DNA of 64,000 nt from Tsukamurella sp040611135 (GTDB taxonomy: Bacteria; Actinomycetota; Actinomycetes; Mycobacteriales; Mycobacteriaceae): NCBI RefSeq assembly GCF_040611135.1, contig NZ_JBEXNL010000004.1:1-64000 (forward strand), in the 5' to 3' direction. Positions 51,121-59,713 of this stretch are shown here, piece by piece. Under the pieces are notes generated by a model. That model did not search any database. It saw nothing but the letters and a program-made list of their open reading frames with translations, and was not told the DNA's origin. Position 1 is the stretch's first letter. Each line of letters opens with the position of its first letter. The translations under genes and the position numbers were made by a program.

Positions 51121-52041
51121 GTGAACCTGGTGATCACCGGCGCGTCCGGCCAGTTGGGATCGGCGCTGGTCGGGGCAGCCGCGGACCGTGGGGTCGCGGT
51201 GCGCGCGCTCGGCCGCGACGCCCTCGATGTGACCTCGCCACAGTCGGTCGCGGGCCTCGATCTTGCGCCCGGCACGATCGTCATCAACTGCGCGGCTCAC
51301 ACCGCCGTCGACGCCGCGGAGTCCGAGCCCGACGCCGCCGGGGCGCTCAACGCGCTCGCGCCCGGTCTGCTGGCCCGACGGTGCGCCGCCGCCCGCGCCC
51401 GGCTCGTCCACCTCTCCACCGACTACGTCTTCGGGCCCGCGCCCGTGCCGCCCCGGGCCTGGGAGCCGGGCGACCCGACGGCACCGTCGAGCGTCTACGG
51501 CCGCACCAAGCTCGCCGGGGAGGAGGCGGCGCGGGCGGCGGACCCGCGCACCGTCGTGGTCCGGACGGCATGGGTGTACACCGGTCGCGATGCCGACGGT
51601 GCCTGGGCGCGGGACTTCGTCGGGACCATGGGGCGGCTGGCCGGCGACGGCGTGGATCCGAAGGTCGTCGACGACCAGACGGGCTCGCCCACGTACGCCC
51701 CCGACCTCGCCCTGGGCCTGCTGGACCTCGCCGCCCTGCTCGCCGCCGAGCCGGGCCGGGCCGGCGGCGTGCTGCACGCGGCGGGCGGCGGCGCCGCGAC
51801 CTGGTTCGACCTGGCCCGGGGCGTGTTCGAGCGGGTCGGCGCCGACCCCGCGCGCGTCGCGCCGTGCACGTCGGCGGAGTTCCCGCGCCCCGCGCCCCGC
51901 CCGGCGTACTCGGTGCTCTCGTCCGCGGCGTGGGCGGCGTGGGGACTGGCGCCGCTCCCGGACTGGACGGACGCGCTGGACCGGGCGCTGGACGCGCCGC
52001 CGGGGCCCGGCCAATGGTTACCGTCCGCGACCGACCGGTAA
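51121..52041 (+). CDS. rmlD: dTDP-4-dehydrorhamnose reductase
   Basis: A 306-residue short-chain reductase that makes dTDP-L-rhamnose, the donor of the rhamnose in the arabinogalactan linker. MNLVITGASGQLGSALV is the NAD(P) loop; LVHLSTDYVFG and SSVYGRTKLAGEE contain the catalytic Y-x-x-x-K; VVDDQTGSPTYAPDLA is a family block. It starts with GTG and lies just before wbbL. The distance to the next gene is 3 bp. Confidence 0.94.
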   Translation: MNLVITGASGQLGSALVGAAADRGVAVRALGRDALDVTSPQSVAGLDLAPGTIVINCAAHTAVDAAESEPDAAGALNALAPGLLARRCAAARARLVHLSTDYVFGPAPVPPRAWEPGDPTAPSSVYGRTKLAGEEAARAADPRTVVVRTAWVYTGRDADGAWARDFVGTMGRLAGDGVDPKVVDDQTGSPTYAPDLALGLLDLAALLAAEPGRAGGVLHAAGGGAATWFDLARGVFERVGADPARVAPCTSAEFPRPAPRPAYSVLSSAAWAAWGLAPLPDWTDALDRALDAPPGPGQWLPSATDR

Positions 52042-52044
52042 CCT

Positions 52045-52977
52045 GTGCGCGTGCCCGGAACCGCCGACGAGATCGCCCCACCCCCTGTGACGCTCGGGGT
52101 GGTCACCGTCACCTACTCCCCGGGTGAGCACCTCGAGAACTTCCTGACCAGCATCGACGGTGCCTTCTCGGGCGCCGCGCCGCGCGTGCTCATGGCCGAC
52201 AACGGGTCGGTCGACGGTGCGCCCGAGGCCGCCGACGCCGCGCACGCGGAGGCCGAACTGCTGCGCACCGGCGCGAACCTGGGGTACGGCGGGGCCATCA
52301 ACTTCGCGGTGGCCCGGCTGCGCGCCGACGCGGCGGCGGGCACCGCGCCGTTCCCGGACCTCCTGCTCATCAGCAACCCGGACGTCGCGTTCGGTCCCGG
52401 CTCGATCGACGAGCTGATCGCGGCCGCGGCGCGGCACCCCGAGGCGGGCGCGCTCGGCCCGCTCATCCGCGACCCCGACGGCACCGTCTACCCGTCGGCC
52501 CGCACCGTCCCGAGCATGCGGTACGGGATCGGCCACGCGCTGCTCGGCACGGTGTGGAAGTCGAACCCGTGGACGCGTGCGTACCAGCAGTCCGAGGCGG
52601 ACCTGTCGGAGCGGGAGGCGGGCTGGCTCAGCGGCTCCTGCCTGCTGGTGCGCCCCGAGGCCTTCGCGGCGATCGGCGGCTTCGACGACCGCTACTTCAT
52701 GTACATGGAGGACGTGGACTTCGGCGATCGCCTCGCGCGGGCCGGGTGGCGCAATGTCTACGTCCCGACCGCGGAGATCGTGCACGCCAAGGGGCACGCG
52801 GCCGGCAAGGTGCCGGAGCTCATGCTGCCCGCGCACCACGCCTCGGCGTACCGGTTCTTCGCCGACCGGCATCCCGGTCCGGCGGCCGCGCCCCTGCGCG
52901 CGGCGATGAAGGTGGGGCTGGCCGCGCGCTCGCGGATCAGTGTTCTCGCGGCGACGCGGAGACGAAAAGGGGAATGA
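52045..52977 (+). CDS. wbbL: Rhamnosyltransferase of the arabinogalactan linker, WbbL type
   Basis: A 310-residue GT2 enzyme. LGVVTVTYSPGEHLENFLTS opens the GT-A fold; VLMADNGSVDGAPEAAD and LLLISNPDVAFGPGSID hold the nucleotide- and metal-binding aspartates (D-x-N, N-P-D); GWLSGSCLLVRPEAF and FMYMEDVDFGDRLARAGWRN follow, with the ED acceptor motif. It adds rhamnose to decaprenyl-diphospho-GlcNAc, essential for the mycolyl-arabinogalactan wall. GTG 52045 is three bases after rmlD; the stop overlaps the next ATG. Confidence 0.93.
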   Translation: MRVPGTADEIAPPPVTLGVVTVTYSPGEHLENFLTSIDGAFSGAAPRVLMADNGSVDGAPEAADAAHAEAELLRTGANLGYGGAINFAVARLRADAAAGTAPFPDLLLISNPDVAFGPGSIDELIAAAARHPEAGALGPLIRDPDGTVYPSARTVPSMRYGIGHALLGTVWKSNPWTRAYQQSEADLSEREAGWLSGSCLLVRPEAFAAIGGFDDRYFMYMEDVDFGDRLARAGWRNVYVPTAEIVHAKGHAAGKVPELMLPAHHASAYRFFADRHPGPAAAPLRAAMKVGLAARSRISVLAATRRRKGE

Positions 52978-54080
52978 TGAGTTCGGTGGAACAGGACGCC
53001 GGGGTGGACCTCAGTGATGTCGAGGCCGTGATCCTGGTGGGCGGCAAGGGCACTCGCCTACGGCCGCTCACCCTGTCGGCGCCCAAGCCGATGCTGCCCA
53101 CGGCGGGCAAGCCCTTCCTGACCCACCTGCTCTCACGGATCCGCGACGCCGGCATCCGCCGCGTCGTGCTGGGGACCTCGTTCAAGGCGGAGGTCTTCGA
53201 GGAGTACTTCGGCGACGGATCCGAACTGGGACTGGAGCTCTCGTACGTCGTCGAGACGGAGCCGCTGGGCACCGGCGGCGGCATCCGCAACGTGCTGCCC
53301 GCCCTGAAGGCGGAGAACGTGTTGGTGTTCAACGGGGATGTGTTGGGCGGATCGGACATTCGCGCGGTGGTGCGGACGCACCGCGAGAAGGACGCCGACG
53401 TCACCATGCACCTCGTGCGCGTCGCCGACCCCCGCGCGTTCGGTTGCGTGCCGACCGACGGCGACGGCCGCGTCACCGCGTTCCTGGAGAAGACGCAGGA
53501 CCCGCCGACCGACCAGATCAACGCTGGCTGTTACGTGTTCAAGCGTTCGGTGATCGAGGAGATCCCCGCCGGTCGGCCGGTCTCCGTGGAGCGCGAGGTC
53601 TTCCCGGCGCTGCTCAACGGCGACCGCAAGCTCTACGGCCACGTGGACTACGGCTATTGGCGCGACATGGGCACCCCCGAGGACTTCGTCGCCGGCAGTT
53701 CGGATCTCGTGCGGGGCATCGCACCCTCGGCCGCCCTCGACGGCACCCGCGGGGAATGCCTCATCCACCCCGGCGCCTCCGTCGCGCCGGGCGCGCTGGT
53801 GATCGGCGGGTCCGTCATCGGTCGCGGAGCGGAGATCGGTGCGGGCGCACGGCTCGACGGTGCCGTGGTCTTCGACGGGGTGCGGATCGAGGCCGGCGCG
53901 ATCGTGGAGCGGTCGATCATCGGGTTCGGCGCGCACATCGGGCCGCGGGCGCGGATCCGCGAGGCCGTGATCGGCGACGGTGCCTCCGTCGGCGCCCGGT
54001 GCGAGCTGCTGCACGGCGCGCGGGTGTGGCCGGGGGTCGAGCTGCCCGACGGTGGCGTGCGGTTCTCGACGGACGTCTAG
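52974..54080 (+). CDS. manB: Sugar-nucleotide pyrophosphorylase (mannose-1-phosphate guanylyltransferase type)
   Basis: A 368-residue nucleotidyltransferase with a left-handed beta-helix tail. AVILVGGKGTRLRPLTLSAP followed by KPMLP is the nucleotide loop and catalytic lysine; ETEPLGTGGGIRN, NGDVLGG and GYWRDMGTPEDF are family blocks; hexapeptide repeats (for example SVIGRGAEIGAGARL) run from residue about 265. By position (after rmlD-wbbL, as M. tuberculosis Rv3264c) it should make GDP-mannose for glycolipids and lipoarabinomannan, though specificity cannot be read from sequence. Two adjacent ATGs (52974, 52977) are possible starts. Confidence 0.88.
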   Translation: MMSSVEQDAGVDLSDVEAVILVGGKGTRLRPLTLSAPKPMLPTAGKPFLTHLLSRIRDAGIRRVVLGTSFKAEVFEEYFGDGSELGLELSYVVETEPLGTGGGIRNVLPALKAENVLVFNGDVLGGSDIRAVVRTHREKDADVTMHLVRVADPRAFGCVPTDGDGRVTAFLEKTQDPPTDQINAGCYVFKRSVIEEIPAGRPVSVEREVFPALLNGDRKLYGHVDYGYWRDMGTPEDFVAGSSDLVRGIAPSAALDGTRGECLIHPGASVAPGALVIGGSVIGRGAEIGAGARLDGAVVFDGVRIEAGAIVERSIIGFGAHIGPRARIREAVIGDGASVGARCELLHGARVWPGVELPDGGVRFSTDV

Positions 54081-54084
54081 GGCT

Positions 54085-54867
54085 ATGACTGAGTACCTGC
54101 GGTACGTGGCGATCGGGGATTCGTTCACCGAGGGCGTCGGCGATCCGGACCCGACCGGCACGCACGAGTACCGGGGCTGGTCCGACCGGGTGGCCGAGGT
54201 ACTGGCCGCGCGCTCACCGGATTTCGGCTACGCGAACCTCGCGATCCGCGGCAAGAAGATGGACCAGATCGTTGCCGAGCAGCTATCGCCCGCGCTGGAT
54301 CTGCAGCCGGACCTCGTGACCGTGTACGCGGGTGCGAACGATCTCATCCGGCCGTCGGTGGACGTGGACGCGGTGGTCGCCGCGTACGACGACATGCTGG
54401 GGCGGCTGGCGGCGTCGGGCGCCACGGTGGTGGTCTGGACCGCGGCCGATACGCACGGCAGCGGGATCTTCGGAGCGCTGCGCGGGCGGTTCGCCGTCTA
54501 CAACGAGCTGGTGCGCGAGATCGCGGCGGACCGTGGGCTGCTGCTGCTCGACTACTGGCGGATGAAGGAGTACCGCGACCTGCGGATGTGGGAGTTCGAC
54601 CGGATCCACATGTCCGTGCCCGGGCATCTGCGGATGGCGATCGCGGTGCTGGACGTGCTGGGCGTGCCGCATTCGCTGGTGGCCGCGGATCTCGGGCCGG
54701 AGCCGGTGATCACGGCCGCCGAGGACCGCGAGATCAAGCGCCGCTGGCGTCGCGAGTTCGCCTACCCGTGGATCTCCCGCCGCGTGCGCGGCATCTCCAC
54801 CGGCGACGGCCTGCCGCCGAAGTACCCGACGCTGATGCGACCCGTCGGCGTTCCTGCCGACCGATAG
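54085..54867 (+). CDS. SGNH/GDSL-family hydrolase
   Basis: A 260-residue cytosolic SGNH hydrolase. YVAIGDSFTEGVGDPDP is block I with the nucleophilic serine; NLAIRGKKMDQIV has the block II glycine; VYAGANDLIRPS is block III (G-x-N-D); DRIHMSVPGHLRMA is block V with the D-x-x-H pair. Substrates may be acyl or acetyl esters, perhaps on cell-wall sugars given the neighbourhood. It starts 5 bp after the pyrophosphorylase and probably ends the wall operon, since hairpins follow. Confidence 0.92.
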   Translation: MTEYLRYVAIGDSFTEGVGDPDPTGTHEYRGWSDRVAEVLAARSPDFGYANLAIRGKKMDQIVAEQLSPALDLQPDLVTVYAGANDLIRPSVDVDAVVAAYDDMLGRLAASGATVVVWTAADTHGSGIFGALRGRFAVYNELVREIAADRGLLLLDYWRMKEYRDLRMWEFDRIHMSVPGHLRMAIAVLDVLGVPHSLVAADLGPEPVITAAEDREIKRRWRREFAYPWISRRVRGISTGDGLPPKYPTLMRPVGVPADR

Positions 54868-55245
54868 TCTTTCCTGGAACCCATGCGTGCGGCGCATGGG
54901 TGATAGATTTGCAGGTCAGTGACTGTTTTCCGGATCTTGCCATGCGTCCCGCGCATGGCTCGGTGGGTCTCGGCGCCGGCGCGCGATCCCTCTTGGCCGC
55001 TCATCGCTTCTTCATAGCGTGGTTCATTCTTCATAACGTTACAACGCTATGAAGACGCGAGACCGACCTGTGGACCGCGGTCCGGTTCGTGGATGATGCG
55101 GACACGACGCGGACTCCGTTGATTCGGGCGAGACGGACCTCGGCGTGAAGGTGGCGCGGTGTCCTCTGATCGGACGATTGTCGGAATCGATGCCGTCTGT
55201 GATTCTGAGGCGTCCGACTGTCACGATGCCTCGGGGAGGTGCGCC
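54868..55245. other. Non-coding stretch with twin hairpins and a CTTCATAGCG palindrome
   Basis: No gene is evident in these 378 bp. ACCCATGCG and CGCATGGGT (54879-54901) form a stem with a 5-nt loop just after the hydrolase stop; GCCATGCG and CGCATGGC (54939-54959) form a near-copy 60 bp on. Further right, CTTCATAGCGT (55010-55020) and ACGCTATGAAG (55044-55054) make a perfect 11-bp inverted repeat around a third, direct CTTCATAACG. The first hairpin looks like a terminator, the last palindrome like an operator. Confidence 0.6.
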
Positions 55246-56229
55246 GTGCATCCACCGGTGCCGCGGGACCCGCGCAGGCCGATGCCGCCGCAGGGAAGGG
55301 CACCGTCGACGCCCGATCAGGTGACGGCCGTGGTGGGCGTCGACCCGCGCTACGGGTCGCGGTCGTTGGCGGGAGTGGCGAAGCCGACCGGGGAACTGCC
55401 GGCGCCGGGAAGTTCCGCAGCGCCGCCGACCACGATCACCACGCAGGGCCCGCCCACGGGCCGGGTGGCGCGGGAGGCACCGTCGGCGGGATCGTTCCCG
55501 GTCGTGAAGGACTCGCCGCGCCCCGCGCAGCGTCCCGTCGCGCCACGACCGGCGAATCCGGTTGTGCTGGCGAAGTCGGCGGCCCGGCCGATGCCGCGCC
55601 CCCAGCCCCAGTCGCGGCCGCAGCCCCAGCCCCAGGCCCGGCCACGCCCGGTGCCTGTGCCGCAGCCTCGGTTGTCGCGCCCGGTCCCGTCGCCGCGGAT
55701 GCCGGTCCACGCGCCAGCGCCTGCGTATGCGCCACCGCCTGCGTATGCGCCGCCGTCCGCCTACTCGCCGCCGGCGCAGATTCCGGCGGGTCGCCCGGGA
55801 ACAGTGGTCGCGGCGGGGGTCGTGCTGATCACGACCGCGGCGTTGTGCTCGCTGGTCACGGCGTGGATGATCGTGGCCATCGCATGGCTCGGTCAGGTGT
55901 ACAGCGGTTTCGCCCGCGAGATCGACGACAGCGCCGCGAGCGATTTCGACACGACCTACTGGGGCACGATGACGCCGTGGATGGTCTTCCAGGTCGCGAC
56001 GCTCGCGGTGTCCGTGCTCGCGCTGGCCTACGGCATCGCGCTGCTCCGTGGGAACCGGCGCAGCACGCAGATCATCGCAACCGTGATGGCGGTGCTGCTG
56101 ATCCTGTCCTGGCTGCCCGGGATCGTCGCGGTGATCGCGGTGCCGATCCTGCTGTGGGCACCGGAGTCGTCGCGGGCCTGGTTCCGTCGTGGCCGAACCA
56201 GCGTTGCCGGTGGGGTCGGGATGCCGTGA
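55246..56229 (+). CDS. Proline-rich membrane protein
   Basis: A 327-residue protein I cannot assign. Residues 1-180 are disordered and rich in proline, arginine, glutamine and alanine (for example RPQPQSRPQPQPQARPRP and YAPPPAYAPPSAYSPP). The last 145 residues hold three to four membrane helices: TVVAAGVVLITTAALCSLVT with VAIAWLG, WMVFQVATLAVSVLALAYGI and IIATVMAVLLILSWLPGIVA. The GTG at 55246 is chosen because GGGGAGG lies 6 bp upstream; a longer start at 55159 lacks such a signal. Membrane proteins with a long proline-rich cytosolic arm often bind division or wall-growth proteins in this order, but that is speculation. Confidence 0.72.
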   Translation: MHPPVPRDPRRPMPPQGRAPSTPDQVTAVVGVDPRYGSRSLAGVAKPTGELPAPGSSAAPPTTITTQGPPTGRVAREAPSAGSFPVVKDSPRPAQRPVAPRPANPVVLAKSAARPMPRPQPQSRPQPQPQARPRPVPVPQPRLSRPVPSPRMPVHAPAPAYAPPPAYAPPSAYSPPAQIPAGRPGTVVAAGVVLITTAALCSLVTAWMIVAIAWLGQVYSGFAREIDDSAASDFDTTYWGTMTPWMVFQVATLAVSVLALAYGIALLRGNRRSTQIIATVMAVLLILSWLPGIVAVIAVPILLWAPESSRAWFRRGRTSVAGGVGMP

Positions 56230-56398
56230 CATCGTGGGGCGTCGCCCACCTGCCGACCGAGGTGGAGCACCACCTCGCACCACTACCCGCGGGGCGTGGC
56301 CGCCCGCACCCCTCGATCACCGTCATTTCACCGTGGCCCGCCCGAAGCATGTGGCGGCGCTGACGCTCCTACCGTGAGTCGGCGGACCGTCGGATAGC

Positions 56399-57319
56399 GT
56401 GGCGGGAGTGGAGATCCCGGCAGAGCTCGAGGCGCAGCGGAAGCTGGGGCCGGACTGGGCGGCGTGGCTCGACCGGCTGCCCCGCCTGGCCGACGACCTG
56501 CTCGGCGAATGGCGGCTCACCCCTTCGGGGGAGGCGAAGTACGGGTTCACGTCGCTCGTGATCCCCGTCCGGGGCGCGGACGGGGAGGCGATGCTCAAGA
56601 TCGCGTTCGACGGTGCGCCAGAGGTCGAGCAGGAGCACCTGGCCCTGCAGGCCTGGGGCGGCGACGGTGCGGTGCGCCTGTTCCGCGCCGACCCCGCGCG
56701 GCGCGCGCTGCTGCTCGAGAAGCTGGGGGAACGGGACCTGACCGGTGAGTGGGACCTCGCCGCGTGTGAGATCGTCGCCGGGTTCTACGGTCGGCTGCAC
56801 AAGCCGGCCCCGGGGCGGCTGCGGCCGCTCACCGGTTTCCTGACCCGATGGCTCGACGCGCTGGAGGCGGACCGTCGGGATGTGCCTGTACCTCCCCGGC
56901 TGATCGACCTGGCCCTTGCCCGAGGCCGGGCGTTCGCCGCAGACCCGGAGTCCGTGGGGCGGATCGTCCACGGCGACCTGCACTACGAGAACGTGCTCAC
57001 CGCCGCGCGTGAGCCGTGGCTCGTGATCGATCCGCAGCCGATGTCCGGCGACCCGCACTACGAGGTGGCGCCGCTGCTGTGGAACCGGTGGGAGGAGATG
57101 TCCGGCTACCTGCGCGAGTCCATCCAGCGGCGGTTCTACACGGTGGTCGAGGCGGCCGGGCTCGACGAGGACCGCGCCCGGGACTGGGTGATCGTGCGGA
57201 TGGTGCTCAACGCGCACTGGGCTGTGGAGGACGCGCAGCGGATGCGGCGCGGGCTCGACGCCGAGGAGCGGGACTGGATCACCCGGTGCATCAGCGTGGC
57301 CAAAGCGGTGCAGCGATAG
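56399..57319 (+). CDS. Aminoglycoside/hydroxyurea-resistance-kinase-family protein
   Basis: A 306-residue kinase-fold protein. SLVIPVRGADGEAMLKIAFD has the ATP-contacting lysine strand; IVHGDLHYENVLTAAREPWL is the catalytic loop (H-G-D-L-H-x-x-N); VIDPQPMSGDPHYEVAPLLW is the metal-binding D-P-Q/K-P-x-x-G-D-P motif of the APH(6)/Hur family. Members phosphorylate streptomycin or hydroxyurea, though many genomic copies have no known substrate. The start is GTG 56399 (GTG 56408 possible). It ends inside the first unit of a 23-bp repeat array. No partner genes. Confidence 0.85.
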   Translation: MAGVEIPAELEAQRKLGPDWAAWLDRLPRLADDLLGEWRLTPSGEAKYGFTSLVIPVRGADGEAMLKIAFDGAPEVEQEHLALQAWGGDGAVRLFRADPARRALLLEKLGERDLTGEWDLAACEIVAGFYGRLHKPAPGRLRPLTGFLTRWLDALEADRRDVPVPPRLIDLALARGRAFAADPESVGRIVHGDLHYENVLTAAREPWLVIDPQPMSGDPHYEVAPLLWNRWEEMSGYLRESIQRRFYTVVEAAGLDEDRARDWVIVRMVLNAHWAVEDAQRMRRGLDAEERDWITRCISVAKAVQR

Positions 57320-57410
57320 CGGCCAACCTAGCGTGAGTGGTGCGGCCGAACTAGCGCGCATATTGCGGCTAAACTGGCGCAAGGGGTGCGGCCAAACTAG
57401 CGCTGCAGTA
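57319..57410 (+). repeat. Four 23-bp direct repeats (iteron-like) before the AAA_14 gene
   Basis: Units start at 57319, 57342, 57365 and 57388, exactly 23 bp apart. The first 16 bases follow GCGGCCAAACTAGCGC with one to three changes; the last 7 differ in each unit. The array ends 10 bp before the ATPase ATG, in the space where its promoter must lie, and starts inside the stop of the preceding gene. Confidence 0.88.
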
Positions 57411-57420
57411 CGGTGGCGCT

Positions 57421-58692
57421 ATGACTCCGGTGCCGCAGTCGCCGATTGGGCGTATCCTTCCGCGTCACGGATCGGCTCTGGTTGAGGAAGCGTTGACCGA
57501 TACCCGCGTGGTACTCGTCGACGGCGCACGCCAATGCGGTAAGAGCACCCTCGTCGCGCGGGTCGGCGCAGAAAGAGACGCCGTGTGGAGGAGCCTGGAC
57601 CGCGCCGCCACCCGAAACGCCGCCGAGTTCGACCCGACCGCGTTCGTCGATGTCGAACGGATGTTGATCGTCGACGAGGTGCAGCGGGTGCCGGACCTGC
57701 TCCTCGCGATCAAGGAGTCGGTGGATTCGGACCCGCGACCGGGGCGATACCTGCTGACGGGTTCGGCCCGGCTGCTCGGGCTCCGTGGACTACCTGATGC
57801 GCTGCCCGGCCGGATGGAGACGATCGAGCTCTGGCCGCTGTCACAGGGGGAGATCGACGAGCGGCCGGACGGATTCGTCGATGCGGTGTTCACCGTCGGG
57901 GCCGGCCTCCGTCACGAGAGTGGAGAGTCCCGCGGCGGGTACATCGATCGGATCGTGCGCGGCGGGTTCCCTGAGTCCGTCGCCCGCACGGGTCGCAGGC
58001 GGCAGGCCTTCTTGGACAACTACCTCGCAGATCTGGTGAACCGCGACGTGATGCAGCTGTCCGCGATCGAGCGCGGACCGCAGATGCGCGCACTGATCCG
58101 GCTGCTCGCGGCCCGGTCCGGCCAGCTGCTGGTCCCGGGCAACCTCGCTCGCTCTCTCGGGCTGCCGCAGAGCACCGTCGACCGATACCTCGGCCTCCTC
58201 GAGGAGGTCTTCCTCATCAAACGGATACCCGCGTGGTCACGCAATCTGTCTGCGCGCGCGGTATCGACTGCGAAGGGTGCGATGGTCGACTCGGGGATCG
58301 CCGCGAACGTGCTCGGACAGGACGAGGCGGCCCTCTCTCGACCGGACAGCCAGCTCGGTGGCCTCCTGGAGGGGTTTGTCGCGATGGAGATCGCGCGGCA
58401 GTTGACCTGGTCCGATACCCGGGCCGAGATGTTCCACTACCGGACCAAGGACCAGGTCGAGGTGGACATCGTGTTGGAGGACCGATCCGGTCGGGTCGTC
58501 GCCATCGATGTGAAGGAGTCCGCGACCGCTCGCTCCGACGACTTCCGCGGCATCGACCACCTCGCCCGCCGCCTCGGCGGCGACCTGATCGCCGGGTTGG
58601 TGCTCTACACCGGGACGGAGACGCTGTCGTTCGGTGAACGGAAACTCGCCGTCCCGGTCAGCGCGCTCTGGGAGCTCGGCGGCCAACCGTGA
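57421..58692 (+). CDS. AAA_14/DUF4143 ATPase
   Basis: A 423-residue ATPase of a family scattered widely and mobile in bacteria. VVLVDGARQCGKSTLVAR is the Walker A (35-42), RMLIVDEVQRVPDLLLAIKE the Walker B, and GRYLLTGSARLLGLRG sensor 1. The middle holds a winged helix (VPGNLARSLGLPQSTVDRYL). The C-terminal DUF4143 domain resembles a PD-(D/E)xK nuclease: QVEVDIVLEDRSGRVVAIDV with the K-E-S end. Function is unknown; defence and toxin roles have been suggested for relatives. Direct repeats lie just upstream and an imperfect 17-bp inverted repeat downstream. Confidence 0.88.
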   Translation: MTPVPQSPIGRILPRHGSALVEEALTDTRVVLVDGARQCGKSTLVARVGAERDAVWRSLDRAATRNAAEFDPTAFVDVERMLIVDEVQRVPDLLLAIKESVDSDPRPGRYLLTGSARLLGLRGLPDALPGRMETIELWPLSQGEIDERPDGFVDAVFTVGAGLRHESGESRGGYIDRIVRGGFPESVARTGRRRQAFLDNYLADLVNRDVMQLSAIERGPQMRALIRLLAARSGQLLVPGNLARSLGLPQSTVDRYLGLLEEVFLIKRIPAWSRNLSARAVSTAKGAMVDSGIAANVLGQDEAALSRPDSQLGGLLEGFVAMEIARQLTWSDTRAEMFHYRTKDQVEVDIVLEDRSGRVVAIDVKESATARSDDFRGIDHLARRLGGDLIAGLVLYTGTETLSFGERKLAVPVSALWELGGQP

Positions 58693-58713
58693 CGGCCGTT
58701 TGCCCTGCTCGGG

Positions 58714-58771
58714 GTTGCTAGCGGGTTCGGTGAGAAACTCGCAGGTGAGCGTCGCCGGAACCACTAGCGAC
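58714..58771. terminator. Imperfect inverted repeat after the AAA_14 gene
   Basis: GTTGCTAGCGGGTTCGG (58714-58730) and CCGGAACCACTAGCGAC (58755-58771) are nearly complementary. It lies between convergent genes (stops at 58692 and 58814) and may act as a terminator, but it shares the word CTAGCG with the 23-bp units upstream of the gene and may be a related element. Confidence 0.5.
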
Positions 58772-58813
58772 CCGGGCCGGGGCGCACCGTCGGGTACGGC
58801 AGAGGCGAGCCGA

Positions 58814-59476
58814 CTACTCGTCCGGGACGAAGGCCTTCGCGGCAGCGACGAGGCCGCCGCCCAGCGGCAGGATGACGGGCAGGAGGTTCTCGTCGGCGGC
58901 GATGATGCGGGTGGCCTCGCGGGCGGCGAAGGCCTCGTCGTCGTGGGCGTCGGGATCGGGGACGCGGTAGCCGGCGTCCCCGAGGTTCACGACCACCACG
59001 CCGCCCGGGCGGAGCAGGCGCACGGCGTCGATGACGTAACGCGGGTGATCGACGGGGTCCCCGTCGATGAAGATGAGGTCGTAGGCGGCGTCGGCGAGGC
59101 GGGGGAGAACGTCCAGGGCGTGACCGTTGATGAGGCGGGTGCGGTTCGCGGCCACGCCGGCCTGCTGGAAGCCGATCTTCGCGGCGGCCTGGAACTCCTG
59201 CTCGGAGTCGATCGTGGTGAGCACCGAGTCGGGGCGCATCCCGGAGAGCAGCCACAGGCCGCTGATCCCGGCGCCGGTCCCGACCTCGACCACGGATTTG
59301 GCGCCGCCCGCGGCCGCGAACACCGACAGCAGCGCGCCGACGGACGGAGAGACAGCGTCGACGCCCAGGTCGGCTGCGCGTTCGCGGGCCGACGACATCG
59401 CGTCGTCCTCGACGATCGCGTTCTCGGCGTAGGTGACGAGGGCGGAAGCGGCGGAGAACGGAGCATTGGACACCAC
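58814..59476 (-). CDS. SAM-dependent O-methyltransferase
   Basis: A 220-residue class I methyltransferase of the catechol/caffeoyl-CoA type. VVEVGTGAGISGLWLLSGM is motif I, LTTIDSEQEF the post-I acidic loop, and LIFIDGDPVDHPRYVIDAVR with LLRPGGVVVVNL motifs III-IV. The homologue in M. tuberculosis is Rv1220c, also divergent from sigE. Substrate unknown. The 237-bp gap to sigE holds the latter's promoter and a long hairpin. Confidence 0.92.
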   Translation of the reverse strand: MVSNAPFSAASALVTYAENAIVEDDAMSSARERAADLGVDAVSPSVGALLSVFAAAGGAKSVVEVGTGAGISGLWLLSGMRPDSVLTTIDSEQEFQAAAKIGFQQAGVAANRTRLINGHALDVLPRLADAAYDLIFIDGDPVDHPRYVIDAVRLLRPGGVVVVNLGDAGYRVPDPDAHDDEAFAAREATRIIAADENLLPVILPLGGGLVAAAKAFVPDE

Positions 59477-59608
59477 AGAATCCTAGCCGGTCGCGAACCG
59501 GTTACCCGGCCGTGACTCGATCGTTAGCTAAGGCGATGCATGCACAGCCAACGCTCAGGGAGGAATCAGCACCCCCACAAGGCGGCAGGGAAAGGTATCG
59601 GTCAGTGA

Positions 59609-59667
59609 AGAACTCCCGCCGCGAGATTGGCGATCGTGGGGAACAAAACGGTCGCCTCGGGAGTTCT
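59609..59667 (+). promoter_or_regulatory. sigE promoter region with ECF box and nested inverted repeat
   Basis: GGAAC (59640-59644) and GTT (59663-59665), 18 bp apart, fit an ECF-type (SigH/SigE) promoter. AGAACTCCCG (59609-59618) pairs perfectly with CGGGAGTTCT (59658-59667), and GGCGA with TCGCC inside it, so the -10 triplet lies in the stem. The sigE ATG is 47 bp on. Confidence 0.55.
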
Positions 59668-59713
59668 GTCAGGTGAACAGCCCCGCGTTCGGCGGCGGCA
59701 CGAGGAGGAGCGC

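Noticed and set aside
54868..55245. The terminal hairpins as a transfer RNA or riboswitch
   Set aside because: No cloverleaf, anticodon arm or known riboswitch core could be traced.
57319..57403. The 23-bp array as a CRISPR
   Set aside because: Conserved part 16 bp and variable part only 7 bp, four units, no cas genes: far from CRISPR dimensions.
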